From the NCBI RefSeq assembly GCF_018128905.1, contig NZ_CP063808.1:248001-312000 (forward strand): a stretch of 64,000 bases of DNA, written 5' to 3'. Shown here in pieces: positions 32,088-41,400 of this stretch. The notes under the pieces were generated by a model. That model saw only the letters and a list, made by a program, of their open reading frames with translations, had not been told where the DNA came from and searched no databases. Position numbers and translations under genes: made by a program. Numbering within the stretch: the stretch's first letter is position 1; the number at the start of each line of letters is the position of its first letter. The stretch is from Streptomyces sp. A2-16. GTDB taxonomy: Bacteria; Actinomycetota; Actinomycetes; Streptomycetales; Streptomycetaceae.

Positions 32088-35000
32088 GTGGGCAGACATG
32101 CCCTCATTCGTAGTGGTTTGGCCGCCACCGCGCTGACCCTGGCCATGAGCCTCGGTCCGCTGACAGCCGACGTCCACGCGGCCGCCGCCTCCGAGGTGGT
32201 CATCCCGGCGCAGACATCCCTGCTGCCGCAGACCGCGCTGTTCAGCGCCGGACCCTCGGGGTTCCTGCGCTATGAACCAGGCCGTGGCCATGTGTGGACC
32301 ACCTACACAGGCGAGGACACGGTGGTGGACGCCTCGGCCGACGAGGTCTGGGGCATGCCGGAGTTCGGCGCCGGCTCGGACGTGGTCGCCCGCTACGACG
32401 ACAGCGCGCGGACCGTGACGCTGCGAGACATGGGGGCCGGGGGCGCGGTCACGACGATCGCGCTCCCTCAGGGCCACACCTACCGGGGGACGCTCGGGCG
32501 GACCGTCGTCACGACCGCCTGGACGGTCGACCGGCTGACCTGGCACCTGCTCGACCTCCAGGACGACGGCACCGTGGGCGACCGCGCGGTGTCGGGCGTC
32601 CCGGCCGACGTCTCCATGGTGAACAGCGGCAACTCACCCGTGGCCGACGCCCACGGCACGGTGGTGCAGTACTGGACGGGCAGCACGACCCGCAGCGGCT
32701 GGATCGACGCCGACAAGGGCACGTTCGTCGAGCTGCCGTACAACCCGACCATCACCACGACCGGGCGTGTGGTCCTCACCCCCACCCACCTGCTGTCGTG
32801 GGACGGCGTCGACACCGTCTCCGTCTACTCCCGCGCCGACCTGACCACGGCCGTCCGTACCGTGCCGTTGGAGAACGACGGCGCGACCCACCTGCTGGGC
32901 ATGGTCGGCGACCAGCTCCTGGTCTCCCGCTACGACTCCTCGCTGGGCGCCAAGGACGGCGGCCTGCCCGTCTGGCGGGTCGACGCGCTCGCCCCCGACG
33001 GCTCGACGACCAAGGCCGTACTGGCCCGCTCGGAGAGCCTCGCCCTCGCCGTCCCCACCCCCGACGGCGGGCTCCTCGTGCCCGGCGGCGGCGCCGACAC
33101 CGCCGACTTCGGGGTGAACCTGGTTCGCGCGGGCACCGACGGCACCCCCGTCGCCGAGAAGGTCGCCGCCTCCGTGCTGAACCCGGTGACCGACCCGGTA
33201 CCCCAACTCACCCTGGACAACGGCCGGTTGACAGTGACGGAACGGGACCGCGAGACCGGCCGTACCTCCATGTACAGCCGGACGATCGGCAGCACCGGCG
33301 ACACCGTCACGGTCGGCCCCCGCGCCTCCCAGGGCCTCGTCACCGCCTCCGCGCCCTACCTCGTGGGCACCGGGGACGGCCGTACGGTCGTCTGGAACTC
33401 GTATCTCTCGGGCGACGACCGCGTCCCCCGGGTCGTCCAGCCGACGGGCACGCTGCCCGGCACGGCGATCGACCCCCAGCACAGCTATGTACGGGTGTGG
33501 GACGCCAAGGGCCGACACGTCGCGATGGCCACCGAGTACACGGAGGCGACCGGTTCGCAGACGCGGGTGGTCGACCTCGACACCGGTTCCACGGTGCTCA
33601 CCTCGGCGACGCACGGCAAGGCGCTGTGGGGCACCACCCTGTGGGTGGCGGACGGCAACGACGGCGCCGCGCCGGTCGACGTCCGCACCGGCAAGCGCGG
33701 CGACACGGTGTGGTTCGGCTCGAAGTGCCTGCTGGAGGACCTCCAGGCCGTGGGACGATGGCTGCTGTGGTCGTGCGTCGGCTCGGGCGAGAGCCAGGGC
33801 GTCTACGACACCGTCACCCAGACCAAGACCACCCTCACTCAGGGCGCTTGGGAGACCGCCAAGCTCGGCGACGGTTTCGTCGTCACCAGCGCCGACGGCG
33901 AGCTGAAGGTGACCGACGTCCGCGGTGCCACGCCGGTGACGCACTCGGTGGCCACCCTCTCAGGCGGGGAGCCCTGGGACGTCGACCCGTACACCGGCCT
34001 GATCGCGTATGTCGACGCCAAGCAGAACACCCACCTGGTGCCCAGCGGCGTTCCCGCCTCGGCACTGTCCCAGCTCGACTCCTCCGTCGCGGGATCGGTC
34101 GACGTCAAGAGCGCGGCCTGGAACCCGCGTTGGTGGCTGTCGAAGCAGGTCGCGTCCTGGACGCTCACCCTCAAGAACAAGGCAACCGGTACGACCGTCC
34201 GCACCCTCTCCGGCGGTACGGCACAAGGCGCGCTCCAGACCTCCTGGAACGGCAAGGACACGGCCGGCACGCTCGTCGCCAACGGCGCCTACACCTGGAC
34301 GCTCACCGCCACCCCGGCCGACGGCCAGGGCGCGGCCCTCACCAGGACCGGCACGCTCAAGGTCACCGGCGCGACCCCGGTCCGGCGGGACTTCGCCACC
34401 GCGGACGGCTTCGGCGAGGTGCTCACCCTCAACGGCTCGGGCGGACTGACGTACCAGTACGGCACCGGCACCGGGACCCTGACCGGTAAGAAAACGGGCT
34501 CCGGCTGGCCGACGAGCGCGAAGTTCGTGCCGTACGGCGACCTCAACGGCGACCGGTGCAACGACGTCCTCGTGCGCTACGCCAGCGGTGCGCTGCGCGC
34601 CTACCGGCCCGCGTGCGGGGCGGCGGTGACCCCGTCGACGGCGTACACCTCGCTGGGCACCAGCGGCTGGACACAGTACGACGTGCTGACCTCGCCCGGG
34701 GACGTCAGCGGTGACGGCCGTGCGGACCTGATTGCCCGTCAGGCCTCCACCGGGGACGTCTACCTGTACAAGGCGACGAGCGCGGGCAAGATGTCGGCGC
34801 GGACGAAGATCGCCTCCAAGTGGACGGGATACAAGAAGATCGTGGGTGTCGGCGACCTCAACGGCGACGGCCACGGCGACCTGCTGGCGCAGGACAAGTC
34901 GAACGAGCTGTGGCGCTACGACGGCACCACGACGGGCAAGTTCAAGAGCCGGGTGAAGGTCTTCAACGACTGGGGGGCCTCGTACAACGTCATCGTCGGC

Positions 35001-35150
35001 GTGGGCGACATCACGGGTGACGGCAGGGCCGACGTCGTCTCCCGTGACACCTCCGGTGCCCTCTACCGCAACAACGGCAACGGCAAGGGCTCCTTCGGCG
35101 GCCGCACCAAACTCACCACCGGCTGGCAGAGCTACAAGGGCGTGTTCTGA
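32088..35150 (+). CDS. Secreted FG-GAP/VCBS-repeat protein with FlgD-type Ig domain
   Basis: 1020 residues, GTG 32088 with GGAGG at 32075-32079. Residues 1-30 form a signal peptide ('LIRSGLAATALTLAMSLGPL', then 'HAAAA'). Residues about 35-680 look like beta-propeller repeats. Residues about 690-765 are a FlgD-like Ig fold ('TGTTVRTLSGGTAQGALQTS', 'WNGKDTAGTLVANGAYTWTL'). The C-terminal third has four calcium-binding FG-GAP units: 'GDLNGDRCNDVLVRY', 'GDVSGDGRADLIARQ', 'GDLNGDGHGDLLAQD', 'GDITGDGRADVVSRD'. It is an exported adhesin- or enzyme-like surface protein of unknown substrate. It is the only gene between two copies of a 402-bp repeat. Confidence 0.92.
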   Translation: MGRHALIRSGLAATALTLAMSLGPLTADVHAAAASEVVIPAQTSLLPQTALFSAGPSGFLRYEPGRGHVWTTYTGEDTVVDASADEVWGMPEFGAGSDVVARYDDSARTVTLRDMGAGGAVTTIALPQGHTYRGTLGRTVVTTAWTVDRLTWHLLDLQDDGTVGDRAVSGVPADVSMVNSGNSPVADAHGTVVQYWTGSTTRSGWIDADKGTFVELPYNPTITTTGRVVLTPTHLLSWDGVDTVSVYSRADLTTAVRTVPLENDGATHLLGMVGDQLLVSRYDSSLGAKDGGLPVWRVDALAPDGSTTKAVLARSESLALAVPTPDGGLLVPGGGADTADFGVNLVRAGTDGTPVAEKVAASVLNPVTDPVPQLTLDNGRLTVTERDRETGRTSMYSRTIGSTGDTVTVGPRASQGLVTASAPYLVGTGDGRTVVWNSYLSGDDRVPRVVQPTGTLPGTAIDPQHSYVRVWDAKGRHVAMATEYTEATGSQTRVVDLDTGSTVLTSATHGKALWGTTLWVADGNDGAAPVDVRTGKRGDTVWFGSKCLLEDLQAVGRWLLWSCVGSGESQGVYDTVTQTKTTLTQGAWETAKLGDGFVVTSADGELKVTDVRGATPVTHSVATLSGGEPWDVDPYTGLIAYVDAKQNTHLVPSGVPASALSQLDSSVAGSVDVKSAAWNPRWWLSKQVASWTLTLKNKATGTTVRTLSGGTAQGALQTSWNGKDTAGTLVANGAYTWTLTATPADGQGAALTRTGTLKVTGATPVRRDFATADGFGEVLTLNGSGGLTYQYGTGTGTLTGKKTGSGWPTSAKFVPYGDLNGDRCNDVLVRYASGALRAYRPACGAAVTPSTAYTSLGTSGWTQYDVLTSPGDVSGDGRADLIARQASTGDVYLYKATSAGKMSARTKIASKWTGYKKIVGVGDLNGDGHGDLLAQDKSNELWRYDGTTTGKFKSRVKVFNDWGASYNVIVGVGDITGDGRADVVSRDTSGALYRNNGNGKGSFGGRTKLTTGWQSYKGVF

Positions 35151-35174
35151 GTCACGTCACCCGCCCCCGACAAC

Positions 35175-35201
35175 GAGCCCCAGGCCACTGGCCTGGGGCT
35201 C
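35175..35201 (+). terminator. 12-bp perfect hairpin after the FG-GAP gene
   Basis: GAGCCCCAGGCC (35175-35186), loop ACT, GGCCTGGGGCTC (35190-35201), 24 bases past the stop codon. It immediately precedes the second att-like copy, in the same relative position as the other element-end terminators. Confidence 0.85.
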
Positions 35202-35207
35202 GGGAAA

Positions 35208-35609
35208 GAGCGGGTGACGAGGATCGAACTCGCACTCTCAGCTCGGGAAGCGACGGCGCTTGGAAGGTCATGTGATCGTTGACCTGCGCTGATGCGGCTT
35301 GGCGGCCGCCTCGCGAGAGCTGGTTCGCACCGCTGTCGACCGTGGCTGCCCGCTCTTACGGGCACGCCGTGGGCACGGTTCGGGAGCGCGGCGGCCCGAG
35401 CGCCGGAGTGGACGGGATCCGTGCCCGGCTCGGTCGGCTCACATGTTCGGCTCGGGGAGCGTTTCGCGAGTGCGGAGCCAGTCGGCCAAGCGTCCCGCCC
35501 GCACCTGGCTCACTTGCCGGCTTCAGGGCCGTACCACTGCAGTGCCTGGCCGGTGACCGCGGCGATGCACTCGAAGTCCCGGTCGCGGTGCAGCAGAGTG
35601 AGCCCCTGC
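35208..35609 (-). repeat. 402-bp direct repeat, copy 2 (starts with tRNA-Gly 3' sequence)
   Basis: Second copy of the repeat at 31555. Its first 45 bases are att-like remnant 4, identical to remnant 3. Here the PIN-toxin end continues into the full toxin gene, so this copy is likely the original context and the FG-GAP interval was inserted or duplicated on its left. Confidence 0.93.
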
Positions 35610-35932
35610 AGCTCGGCTGTGGCGGCCACCACCAAATCAACCGTCCCGGCGCTGCGGTGTTGTCCGCGCTGGGTGAGAAGCTCCTGGACCCGCCAGGCGC
35701 GGTCGTAGGCACGGTCGTCGACCGGCACCCAGCCGAAGAGCAGGCGCATGTCCTCGATGCCTTGTGCGCGGTCGGCCGGGGAGCGCGCACTGCAGAAGAA
35801 CTCCAGCTCGGTGATGGGGCAGGTGGCGATGAGTCCGGCGGCTGCCGCCTGGTCCCATCCGTACTGTTCGGCGTCGCCGCGCAGCAGTCGGGCGAGCGCG
35901 CTGGTGTCGATGAGGAACTGCGCGGCGTTCAC
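35510..35932 (-). CDS. PIN-domain ribonuclease toxin (VapC family)
   Basis: 140 residues, GTG 35932 in a GTGA overlap with the antitoxin gene. PIN acids are visible: Asp in 'FLIDTSALARLLRG', Glu in 'ITELEFFCSARSP', and Asp residues in 'GTVDLVVAATAELQGLTLLH' and 'RDRDFECIAAVTG'. These coordinate Mg2+/Mn2+ for endoribonuclease action, usually on tRNA or rRNA. The gene pair forms a type II toxin-antitoxin module inside the island, where it could stabilise the region. It appears intact. Confidence 0.92.
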   Translation of the reverse strand: MNAAQFLIDTSALARLLRGDAEQYGWDQAAAAGLIATCPITELEFFCSARSPADRAQGIEDMRLLFGWVPVDDRAYDRAWRVQELLTQRGQHRSAGTVDLVVAATAELQGLTLLHRDRDFECIAAVTGQALQWYGPEAGK

Positions 35933-36285
35933 CGGCGGCAGTTCCCCTTGTCCTCGAAGAGTTCCAGGTCGAAGGCGCCCTCGTCGGCCGCCGCTCGCAG
36001 GCGGGTGAGTGCCAGGGCGCGCCGTCGGTTCTCCAGCACTTCGCGCAGGGCGGTGTTGACCGTCTCCTTCTTGGTGCTGGTGCTGGTGCTGGTGCTGGTG
36101 CCGAGTGCCTTGGCCACGTCGGCGTCGGCAGCAAGGGGTGGGTCTGGGGCATCGCGTCTGACGACATGGGCGCCGCCACGAAGTCCGGCAGGTCCGTCGG
36201 CCGTCGTCGTCCTGCCCGGCGAGCGCCAGGCCGCGCGACAACAGGGGCTGTTGCACTCGGGACAGGGCGGAGCATCGTCGGGCAA
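35929..36285 (-). CDS. VapB-type antitoxin with expanded Thr-Ser repeat
   Basis: The conserved part is 'DVAKALGTSTSTSTSTKKET' then 'VNTALREVLENRRRALALTR' and 'ADEGAFDLELFEDKGNCRR', the VapB DNA-binding helix and toxin-binding tail. The usual N-terminal beta strand (M-x-R-T-x-I-D-x-D-D) is not in this frame; upstream residues are Cys/Pro/Arg-rich and unlike the family, so the N terminus is broken or starts elsewhere. The far start at 36285 is formal only. The run of TS pairs, usually one, comes from a hexanucleotide repeat. Binding to the toxin may persist while DNA binding may be altered. Confidence 0.7.
   Translation of the reverse strand: MPDDAPPCPECNSPCCRAAWRSPGRTTTADGPAGLRGGAHVVRRDAPDPPLAADADVAKALGTSTSTSTSTKKETVNTALREVLENRRRALALTRLRAAADEGAFDLELFEDKGNCRR
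36073..36102. repeat. Hexanucleotide microsatellite (GGTGCT)n inside the antitoxin
   Basis: Five consecutive GGTGC(T/C) units, encoding Ser-Thr pairs on the minus strand, four perfect and one with a single change. Length changes keep the frame. Confidence 0.9.
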
Positions 36286-36754
36286 GGGAGATCTGTTCCG
36301 GGCGCGCCTGGAGGGCTTGTGCCTGGACCGGCGCGATCGTCAGCCCGAGGCCCTGGCCCCGTCGGTTCCCGGCCGCTCCGGTCCGCAGGTGTTGCGGCCC
36401 GTGGGCGAGCAGCTCCGCCGAAGCCCGGGCCTGGTTTGCGTACGACGACAACGGCGCCGTTCACCGTTGGTGAGACCAGTGCCCGCCCGCGCCGACGGGC
36501 GTTGCCGGATCAGCCTGCTCCGGGCCCGCGTTCGGCCTCGACACCTCCAGACGCTTCTCGACCAGCCTGGGCACCCCCGGACCGGGCCCCGCATCAGATC
36601 GGAGCCTTGCTCTCGGGCCTCGCAGCCTGAGCGGTGCGCGGCTGAGCGGGTGCCATGTCCACCGAGTCCTCGTGCGGTCACCGCCCCGGTGACCTGTACG
36701 ACGGCTGTGACGTGTCTCACGGGAACTCGCCCGCACCATAAGTCAGTTCAAGAC
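36286..36754. other. Gene-poor stretch upstream of the sigma factor
   Basis: About 470 bp between the antitoxin region and the sigma-factor gene. Minus-strand frames are open but Arg/Pro/Gly-rich and unrecognised. Probably promoter DNA plus eroded sequence. A short AT-rich patch just before 36755 suits a promoter. Confidence 0.5.
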
Positions 36755-37399
36755 GTGACCACAGATATGCGAACCCGGGTGCGAAACGGAGATCCGGACG
36801 CCTTCGCGGAACTCTTCGACGCGTGCGCCCGCGCGGTGTACAACCACGCCTTCCGGCTGACCGCCGACTGGTCGCTGGCCGAGGACGTGATGTCGACGAC
36901 CTTCATGGAGGCGTGGCGGCGCCGTGCCTCGGTCGAGGCCGAAGGCGGCTCGCTGCGGCCGTGGCTGCTGGGCATAGCCACCAACGTCGCCCGCTCCCAC
37001 CACCGCAGCAACCGTCGCTACCGCAACGCGGCGAGCGCCGCGGCAGCCGCGCACGCCGCCGAGGAACGGATCGAGGACCACGCCGAGGAGACCGCCGGAC
37101 GCCTGGACGACCGGCGCCGTATCAACGCCACGCTCGCCGCCCTCAGCCTGCTCAAGCGCCCCGAGCGTGAGGTCCTGACGCTGTGCCTGTGGGAGGGGAT
37201 GGAGTACGCCGAGGCGGCCCGCGCCCTCGGCATCCCGGTCGGCACCGTCCGCTCCCGCCTCTCCCGCGCCCGCGCCAAGCTGCGCAAGCTCGCCGACGCG
37301 CAACTGCTCGGAGAAAAAAGGGAACCCACCCGCACGAACCGGCAGATAACAGGTGATCGCGGATACGCGGTCCGGTCCGCACAGGAAGGAAACCGATGA
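36755..37399 (+). CDS. ECF-type RNA polymerase sigma factor
   Basis: 214 residues from GTG 36755 (ATG 36767 is an alternative; neither has a good ribosome site, so it may be leaderless). Region 2 is 'DPDAFAELFDACARAVYNHA' and 'LAEDVMSTTFMEAWRRRASV' with 'LRPWLLGIATNVARSHHRSN'. Region 4 is 'ALSLLKRPEREVLTLCLWEG' and 'YAEAARALGIPVGTVRSRLS'. It overlaps a CU044_5270 gene by ATGA. In Streptomyces this gene pair is common and the second product probably acts as a membrane regulator of the sigma factor. No zinc anti-sigma motif is present. Confidence 0.92.
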   Translation: MTTDMRTRVRNGDPDAFAELFDACARAVYNHAFRLTADWSLAEDVMSTTFMEAWRRRASVEAEGGSLRPWLLGIATNVARSHHRSNRRYRNAASAAAAAHAAEERIEDHAEETAGRLDDRRRINATLAALSLLKRPEREVLTLCLWEGMEYAEAARALGIPVGTVRSRLSRARAKLRKLADAQLLGEKREPTRTNRQITGDRGYAVRSAQEGNR

Positions 37400-38481
37400 A
37401 CGCCAGCCCCTCCCACCGGCCCCACCCGGCCGAGTGGACGGAGACGCAGAGTCTGCTGCCCTCCGCCGAGCGGGATCTGCCGGCGGGCCGCCACCAGTTC
37501 CACAAGGAGCAGATGATGGCCCGGATCCACGAAGACCTCCGCACCTCCTCCCGTACGCCCGCCACCTCTCCGGTCGCGCCCGTGAAGCGCTCCAATCCGT
37601 TCCTGCGCCGTGCGATCCTCCTGCCCGCCGCGGCCTTCGCCCTGGCCGGCGCGGTCGTGGGCGGCCTCGCCCTCACCGGCGGCGGGGCGGACGACGGCAA
37701 GACCACCCTGGCCACCGGCCCCGCACTGACCACCAGGATCGGCGCCGCCGACGCCAAGGGCGCCCCCCAGCTCCTCGAACGCATCTCTCTGGCAGCCGCC
37801 GACACCTCCGAGCCCACCCCGCGCAAGGGCCAGTACATCTACATCGCCTCGAAGGTGGCCGACACCTACATCAAGACCGTCGGCGACAAGAGCGAGGCGG
37901 TCAGCGACGAGCTGCACTCCCGCCAGGTCTGGAACTCCCTCGACGGCAGGGACGGCTGGCTGATCGAGGCCGGTCAGACCAGCGACAAGGGCATCACCCT
38001 GAAGGGCGACACCCCGTTCAGCGGCGCCTACAACGCCCTGGCCGCGCTGCCGACCGACCCCGACGCGCTGCTCCAGCGGATCTACCGCGAGTCGGACGCC
38101 GTCCGGGACCCCGAAGTCCCGCGCGACCAGGCAGCCTTCGTCGCGATCGGCGATCTGTTGTTCGAGAGCTACCCGCCCGCCGAGGTCGGCGCCGCTCTCT
38201 ACAAGGCCGCGGCCAAGATCCCCGGAGTCGTCTCGGTGGATGACGCGGTCGACGCCACGGGCCGGCACGGGGTCGCGATCGCGCGGGAGGACTCCGGCAA
38301 CGGCGAGCGCATCGAGTGGATCTTCGACAAGAAGACCCTGCGGTTCCTCGGCGAGCGCATCGTGGTGGTCAAGGCCACGGCGGACAATCCCCTCAAGGTC
38401 GGTACCGTCACGCACACCAGCGCGATCACCGAGCGCGCGGTCGTCGACGCCAACAAGCAGCTCCCCGGGCAGGTGAGCTGA
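37396..38481 (+). CDS. CU044_5270 family membrane protein
   Basis: 361 residues, ATG 37396. A cytoplasmic N-terminal segment of about 70 residues ('GRHQFHKEQMMARIHEDL') precedes one transmembrane helix ('AILLPAAAFALAGAVVGGLA') and an extracytoplasmic domain with 'KGQYIYIASKVADTYIKTVG' and 'LPTDPDALLQRIYRESDAVR'. This is the CU044_5270 family, nearly always encoded after a sigma factor. The arrangement suggests a signal-sensing partner, possibly an anti-sigma factor, that controls the operon including the secreted protease encoded right after it. Confidence 0.9.
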   Translation: MNASPSHRPHPAEWTETQSLLPSAERDLPAGRHQFHKEQMMARIHEDLRTSSRTPATSPVAPVKRSNPFLRRAILLPAAAFALAGAVVGGLALTGGGADDGKTTLATGPALTTRIGAADAKGAPQLLERISLAAADTSEPTPRKGQYIYIASKVADTYIKTVGDKSEAVSDELHSRQVWNSLDGRDGWLIEAGQTSDKGITLKGDTPFSGAYNALAALPTDPDALLQRIYRESDAVRDPEVPRDQAAFVAIGDLLFESYPPAEVGAALYKAAAKIPGVVSVDDAVDATGRHGVAIAREDSGNGERIEWIFDKKTLRFLGERIVVVKATADNPLKVGTVTHTSAITERAVVDANKQLPGQVS

Positions 38482-41400
38482 ATGCGCGACAGAACCACAA
38501 GCGCCTCGCTGGCCGCCCTGCTGGTGGCGGGGCTGATGACGGGCGTCTCGGTGGCCGCCACGGGCTCCGGCCTCGGCGTACGGACGCAGGACACCGCCAC
38601 CGTCGCGGCGCCCGGCAGCCCCGCCTCCGGCGCGCGGACCACCGGCTCCGCCTCCGCGGCCGGCCGGTACGTCACCCTCCTCACCGGCGACCGGGTCCGG
38701 CTGGACGCCCGGGGCCGGGTGACGGGCGTACGGCGGGCACCGGGCCGTGAGGACGTCCCGGTGTCCGTGCGCGGCGTCGGGGGCGATCAGTACGTCGTTC
38801 CCGCCGACGCCGCAGCCCTGATCGGCCAAGGCGTCCTGGACATGCGGCTGTTCGACGTCAGCGGCCTGATACGCGCCGGCTACGACGACACCCGGCGCGG
38901 CACGCTCCCGCTGATCGTGTCGTACGAGGGCAAGTCCGCCCAGCGCCGGAGCACCCAGAAGTCACTGGTCGCGGACGCGGACGCCACCGTGCGCCGGGAA
39001 CTGCCCAGTGTGGCGGGCGCCGCGATCACCGTCCCCAAGGCCGGGGCCGACGACATGTGGCAGGCCCTCACCGAGGAGCAGGCAGTCGCGCGGGTCTGGC
39101 TGGACGGCCGGTTCAAGGCGTCGGCGGACGAAGACGGCGCGGCCGCGGAGGCGGGCGGCGGCGTCGCGCAGATCGGCGCCCCGTCCGCCTGGGCGGCCGG
39201 ATACGACGGCAAGGGCGTCAAGGTCGCCGTCCTCGACACCGGCGTCGACACCACGCACCCGGACCTCGCCTCGGCGGTGACGGCGTCGAAGGACTTCACC
39301 AGCAGTGGCGGCACCGACGACAAGGTCGGCCACGGCACGCATGTCGCAGCGACGCTGGCGGGCTCGGGCACACGGTCCGACGGCCGGTACAAGGGCGTCG
39401 CGCCCGGTGCCGGGATCCTCAACGCCAAGGTGTTGGACGACAACGGCGAGGGCAGCGACTCCAGCGTCATCGCCGGCCTGGAGTGGGCCGCCGGGCAGGG
39501 CGCCAAGGTGGCCAACCTCAGCCTGGGCCAGGAGGACACCCCGGGGGAGGACCCGGTCGAGGCGGCGGTGAACGCCCTCTCGAAGAGCACCGGCATGCTC
39601 ACCGTCGCCGCGGCCGGCAACGAGGGCCCCGACGCGGGAACCGTCGGCTCCCCGGGGGCCGCGGAATCGGCGCTCACCGTGGGCGCCGTCGACGGCGAGG
39701 ACCGGCTCGCCGACTTCTCCAGCACCGGCCCGACCGCCGACAACGCGCTGAAACCGGACCTCACGGCACCGGGCGTGGACATCGTCTCGGCGAAGGCGGC
39801 GCACGGCTACCTGGGCGACCCGGCGGCCGACGGCTATGTCTCCATGTCCGGTACGTCGATGGCGACGCCGCATGCGGCGGGGGCGGCCGCGATCCTCGCC
39901 CAGCGGCACCCCGACTGGACCGGCGCACGGATCAAGCAGGCGCTCACCGCGTCCACCACCCCGACCACCGGCGCGACCGTCTACCAGCAGGGGACGGGCC
40001 GGCTCGACGTGTCCCGGGCACTTCAGGGGGTGGTGGCGAGCGAACAGACCTCCGTGTCCTTCGGCAAGCAGCGGTGGCCCCACACCGACGACCGGCCGGT
40101 CACCCGGCACATCACCTACCGCAACGACGGCGACCACCCCGTCACCCTCGACCTGACGGCCGGCGCGACCGGCCCAGGAGGCAGCACGGCCCCCGAAGGC
40201 ATGTTCACGCTGAGCACCACACGGCTCACCGTCCCGGCGGGCGGCACCGCCGGCGTCGACCTCACCGCGGACACCCGCGTCGAGGCGGCGGACGGCACCT
40301 ACTCGGGCACGCTGGTCGCCACCGCGCAAAACGGCGCCGAACCCGCTGCCGTACGGACCGCCTTCGGCGTCGTACGCGAGGCCGAGTCGTACGACCTCAC
40401 CCTGAAGTTCCTCGACCGCGGCGGCAAGCCCGTGAGCGCTCCGCTGACCGAGATCCTCGGGTACTCGGGCACGTACTGGACCACGAGCCTCGGGGACTCC
40501 GAGCAGATCTCCAAGGGCGTGTACCGGGTGCGGGTCCCGCGCGGCGACTACGTCGTGGACACCGTGATGGAGGACGCCAGTGGCACCTCCGCGCTGGTCC
40601 GGCCGCGGCTCTCGCTGACCGGGGACACCACGGTCGTCTTCGACGCGCGCAAGGCGAAGCCGGTCGGGATCACCGCGCCGCAGGGCGCGAAGATGTCCGA
40701 CGGCCAGCTCAACGTCGCCGTGGGCACCGGAAGCGGACAGCACAACAGCACCCTGTTCTGGGGAACGTTCGAGAACCTGCGCACCGCGACCCTGGGACCG
40801 GCCGCCCCGGCCGGGAGGCTCAGCACGCAGCTCGGCGGCCTGTGGCAGAAGGGCAGCACCACCTACCACCTGCTCCACAACCTGCCCGACCGCTTCCCCA
40901 CCGGCTATCGGCACACCACGCGCATGAACGAACTGGCCCTGCTGAAGCGGAACTTCGGCTCGTCCGTCGCGCACCGCAAGGGCATCGTCAACGTCCTGTG
41001 GAGCGGCCCCACCCTGTCGCTGGGCACGGTGAGCGACCCCTTCCCGCTGCCGACGACCGCGAAGATCTACGTCACCACGCCCAAGGGCTTCAAGTGGACG
41101 GCCAACCTGGGCCAGCGAAACGCCTCCGGAGACGACGACGTCTTCTACGGCACGGAGAGCGCGAGGTCGTACCAGGCGGGCCGGACCTACGCGGCGACGT
41201 ACAACGTCGGCGTCTTCAGCCCGATCACCGGCGGCCCGTACGGCGCGCGGCGCGACGGCGACACCCTCGACCTGTGCGTCCCCGACCTCGCCGACGGGAG
41301 CGGACACCCCGCCTCCTCCACAGCGAAACGCCACACCACGGTGACCGCGGACGGCAGCACCCTGCTCGACAACGACGGCGACCTCTGCCAGACCGTGGAG

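Noticed and set aside
36181..36754. Minus-strand frames suggesting a kinase-like 'GQGLGL' motif
   Set aside because: One short motif only, no supporting boxes, no start or ribosome site.
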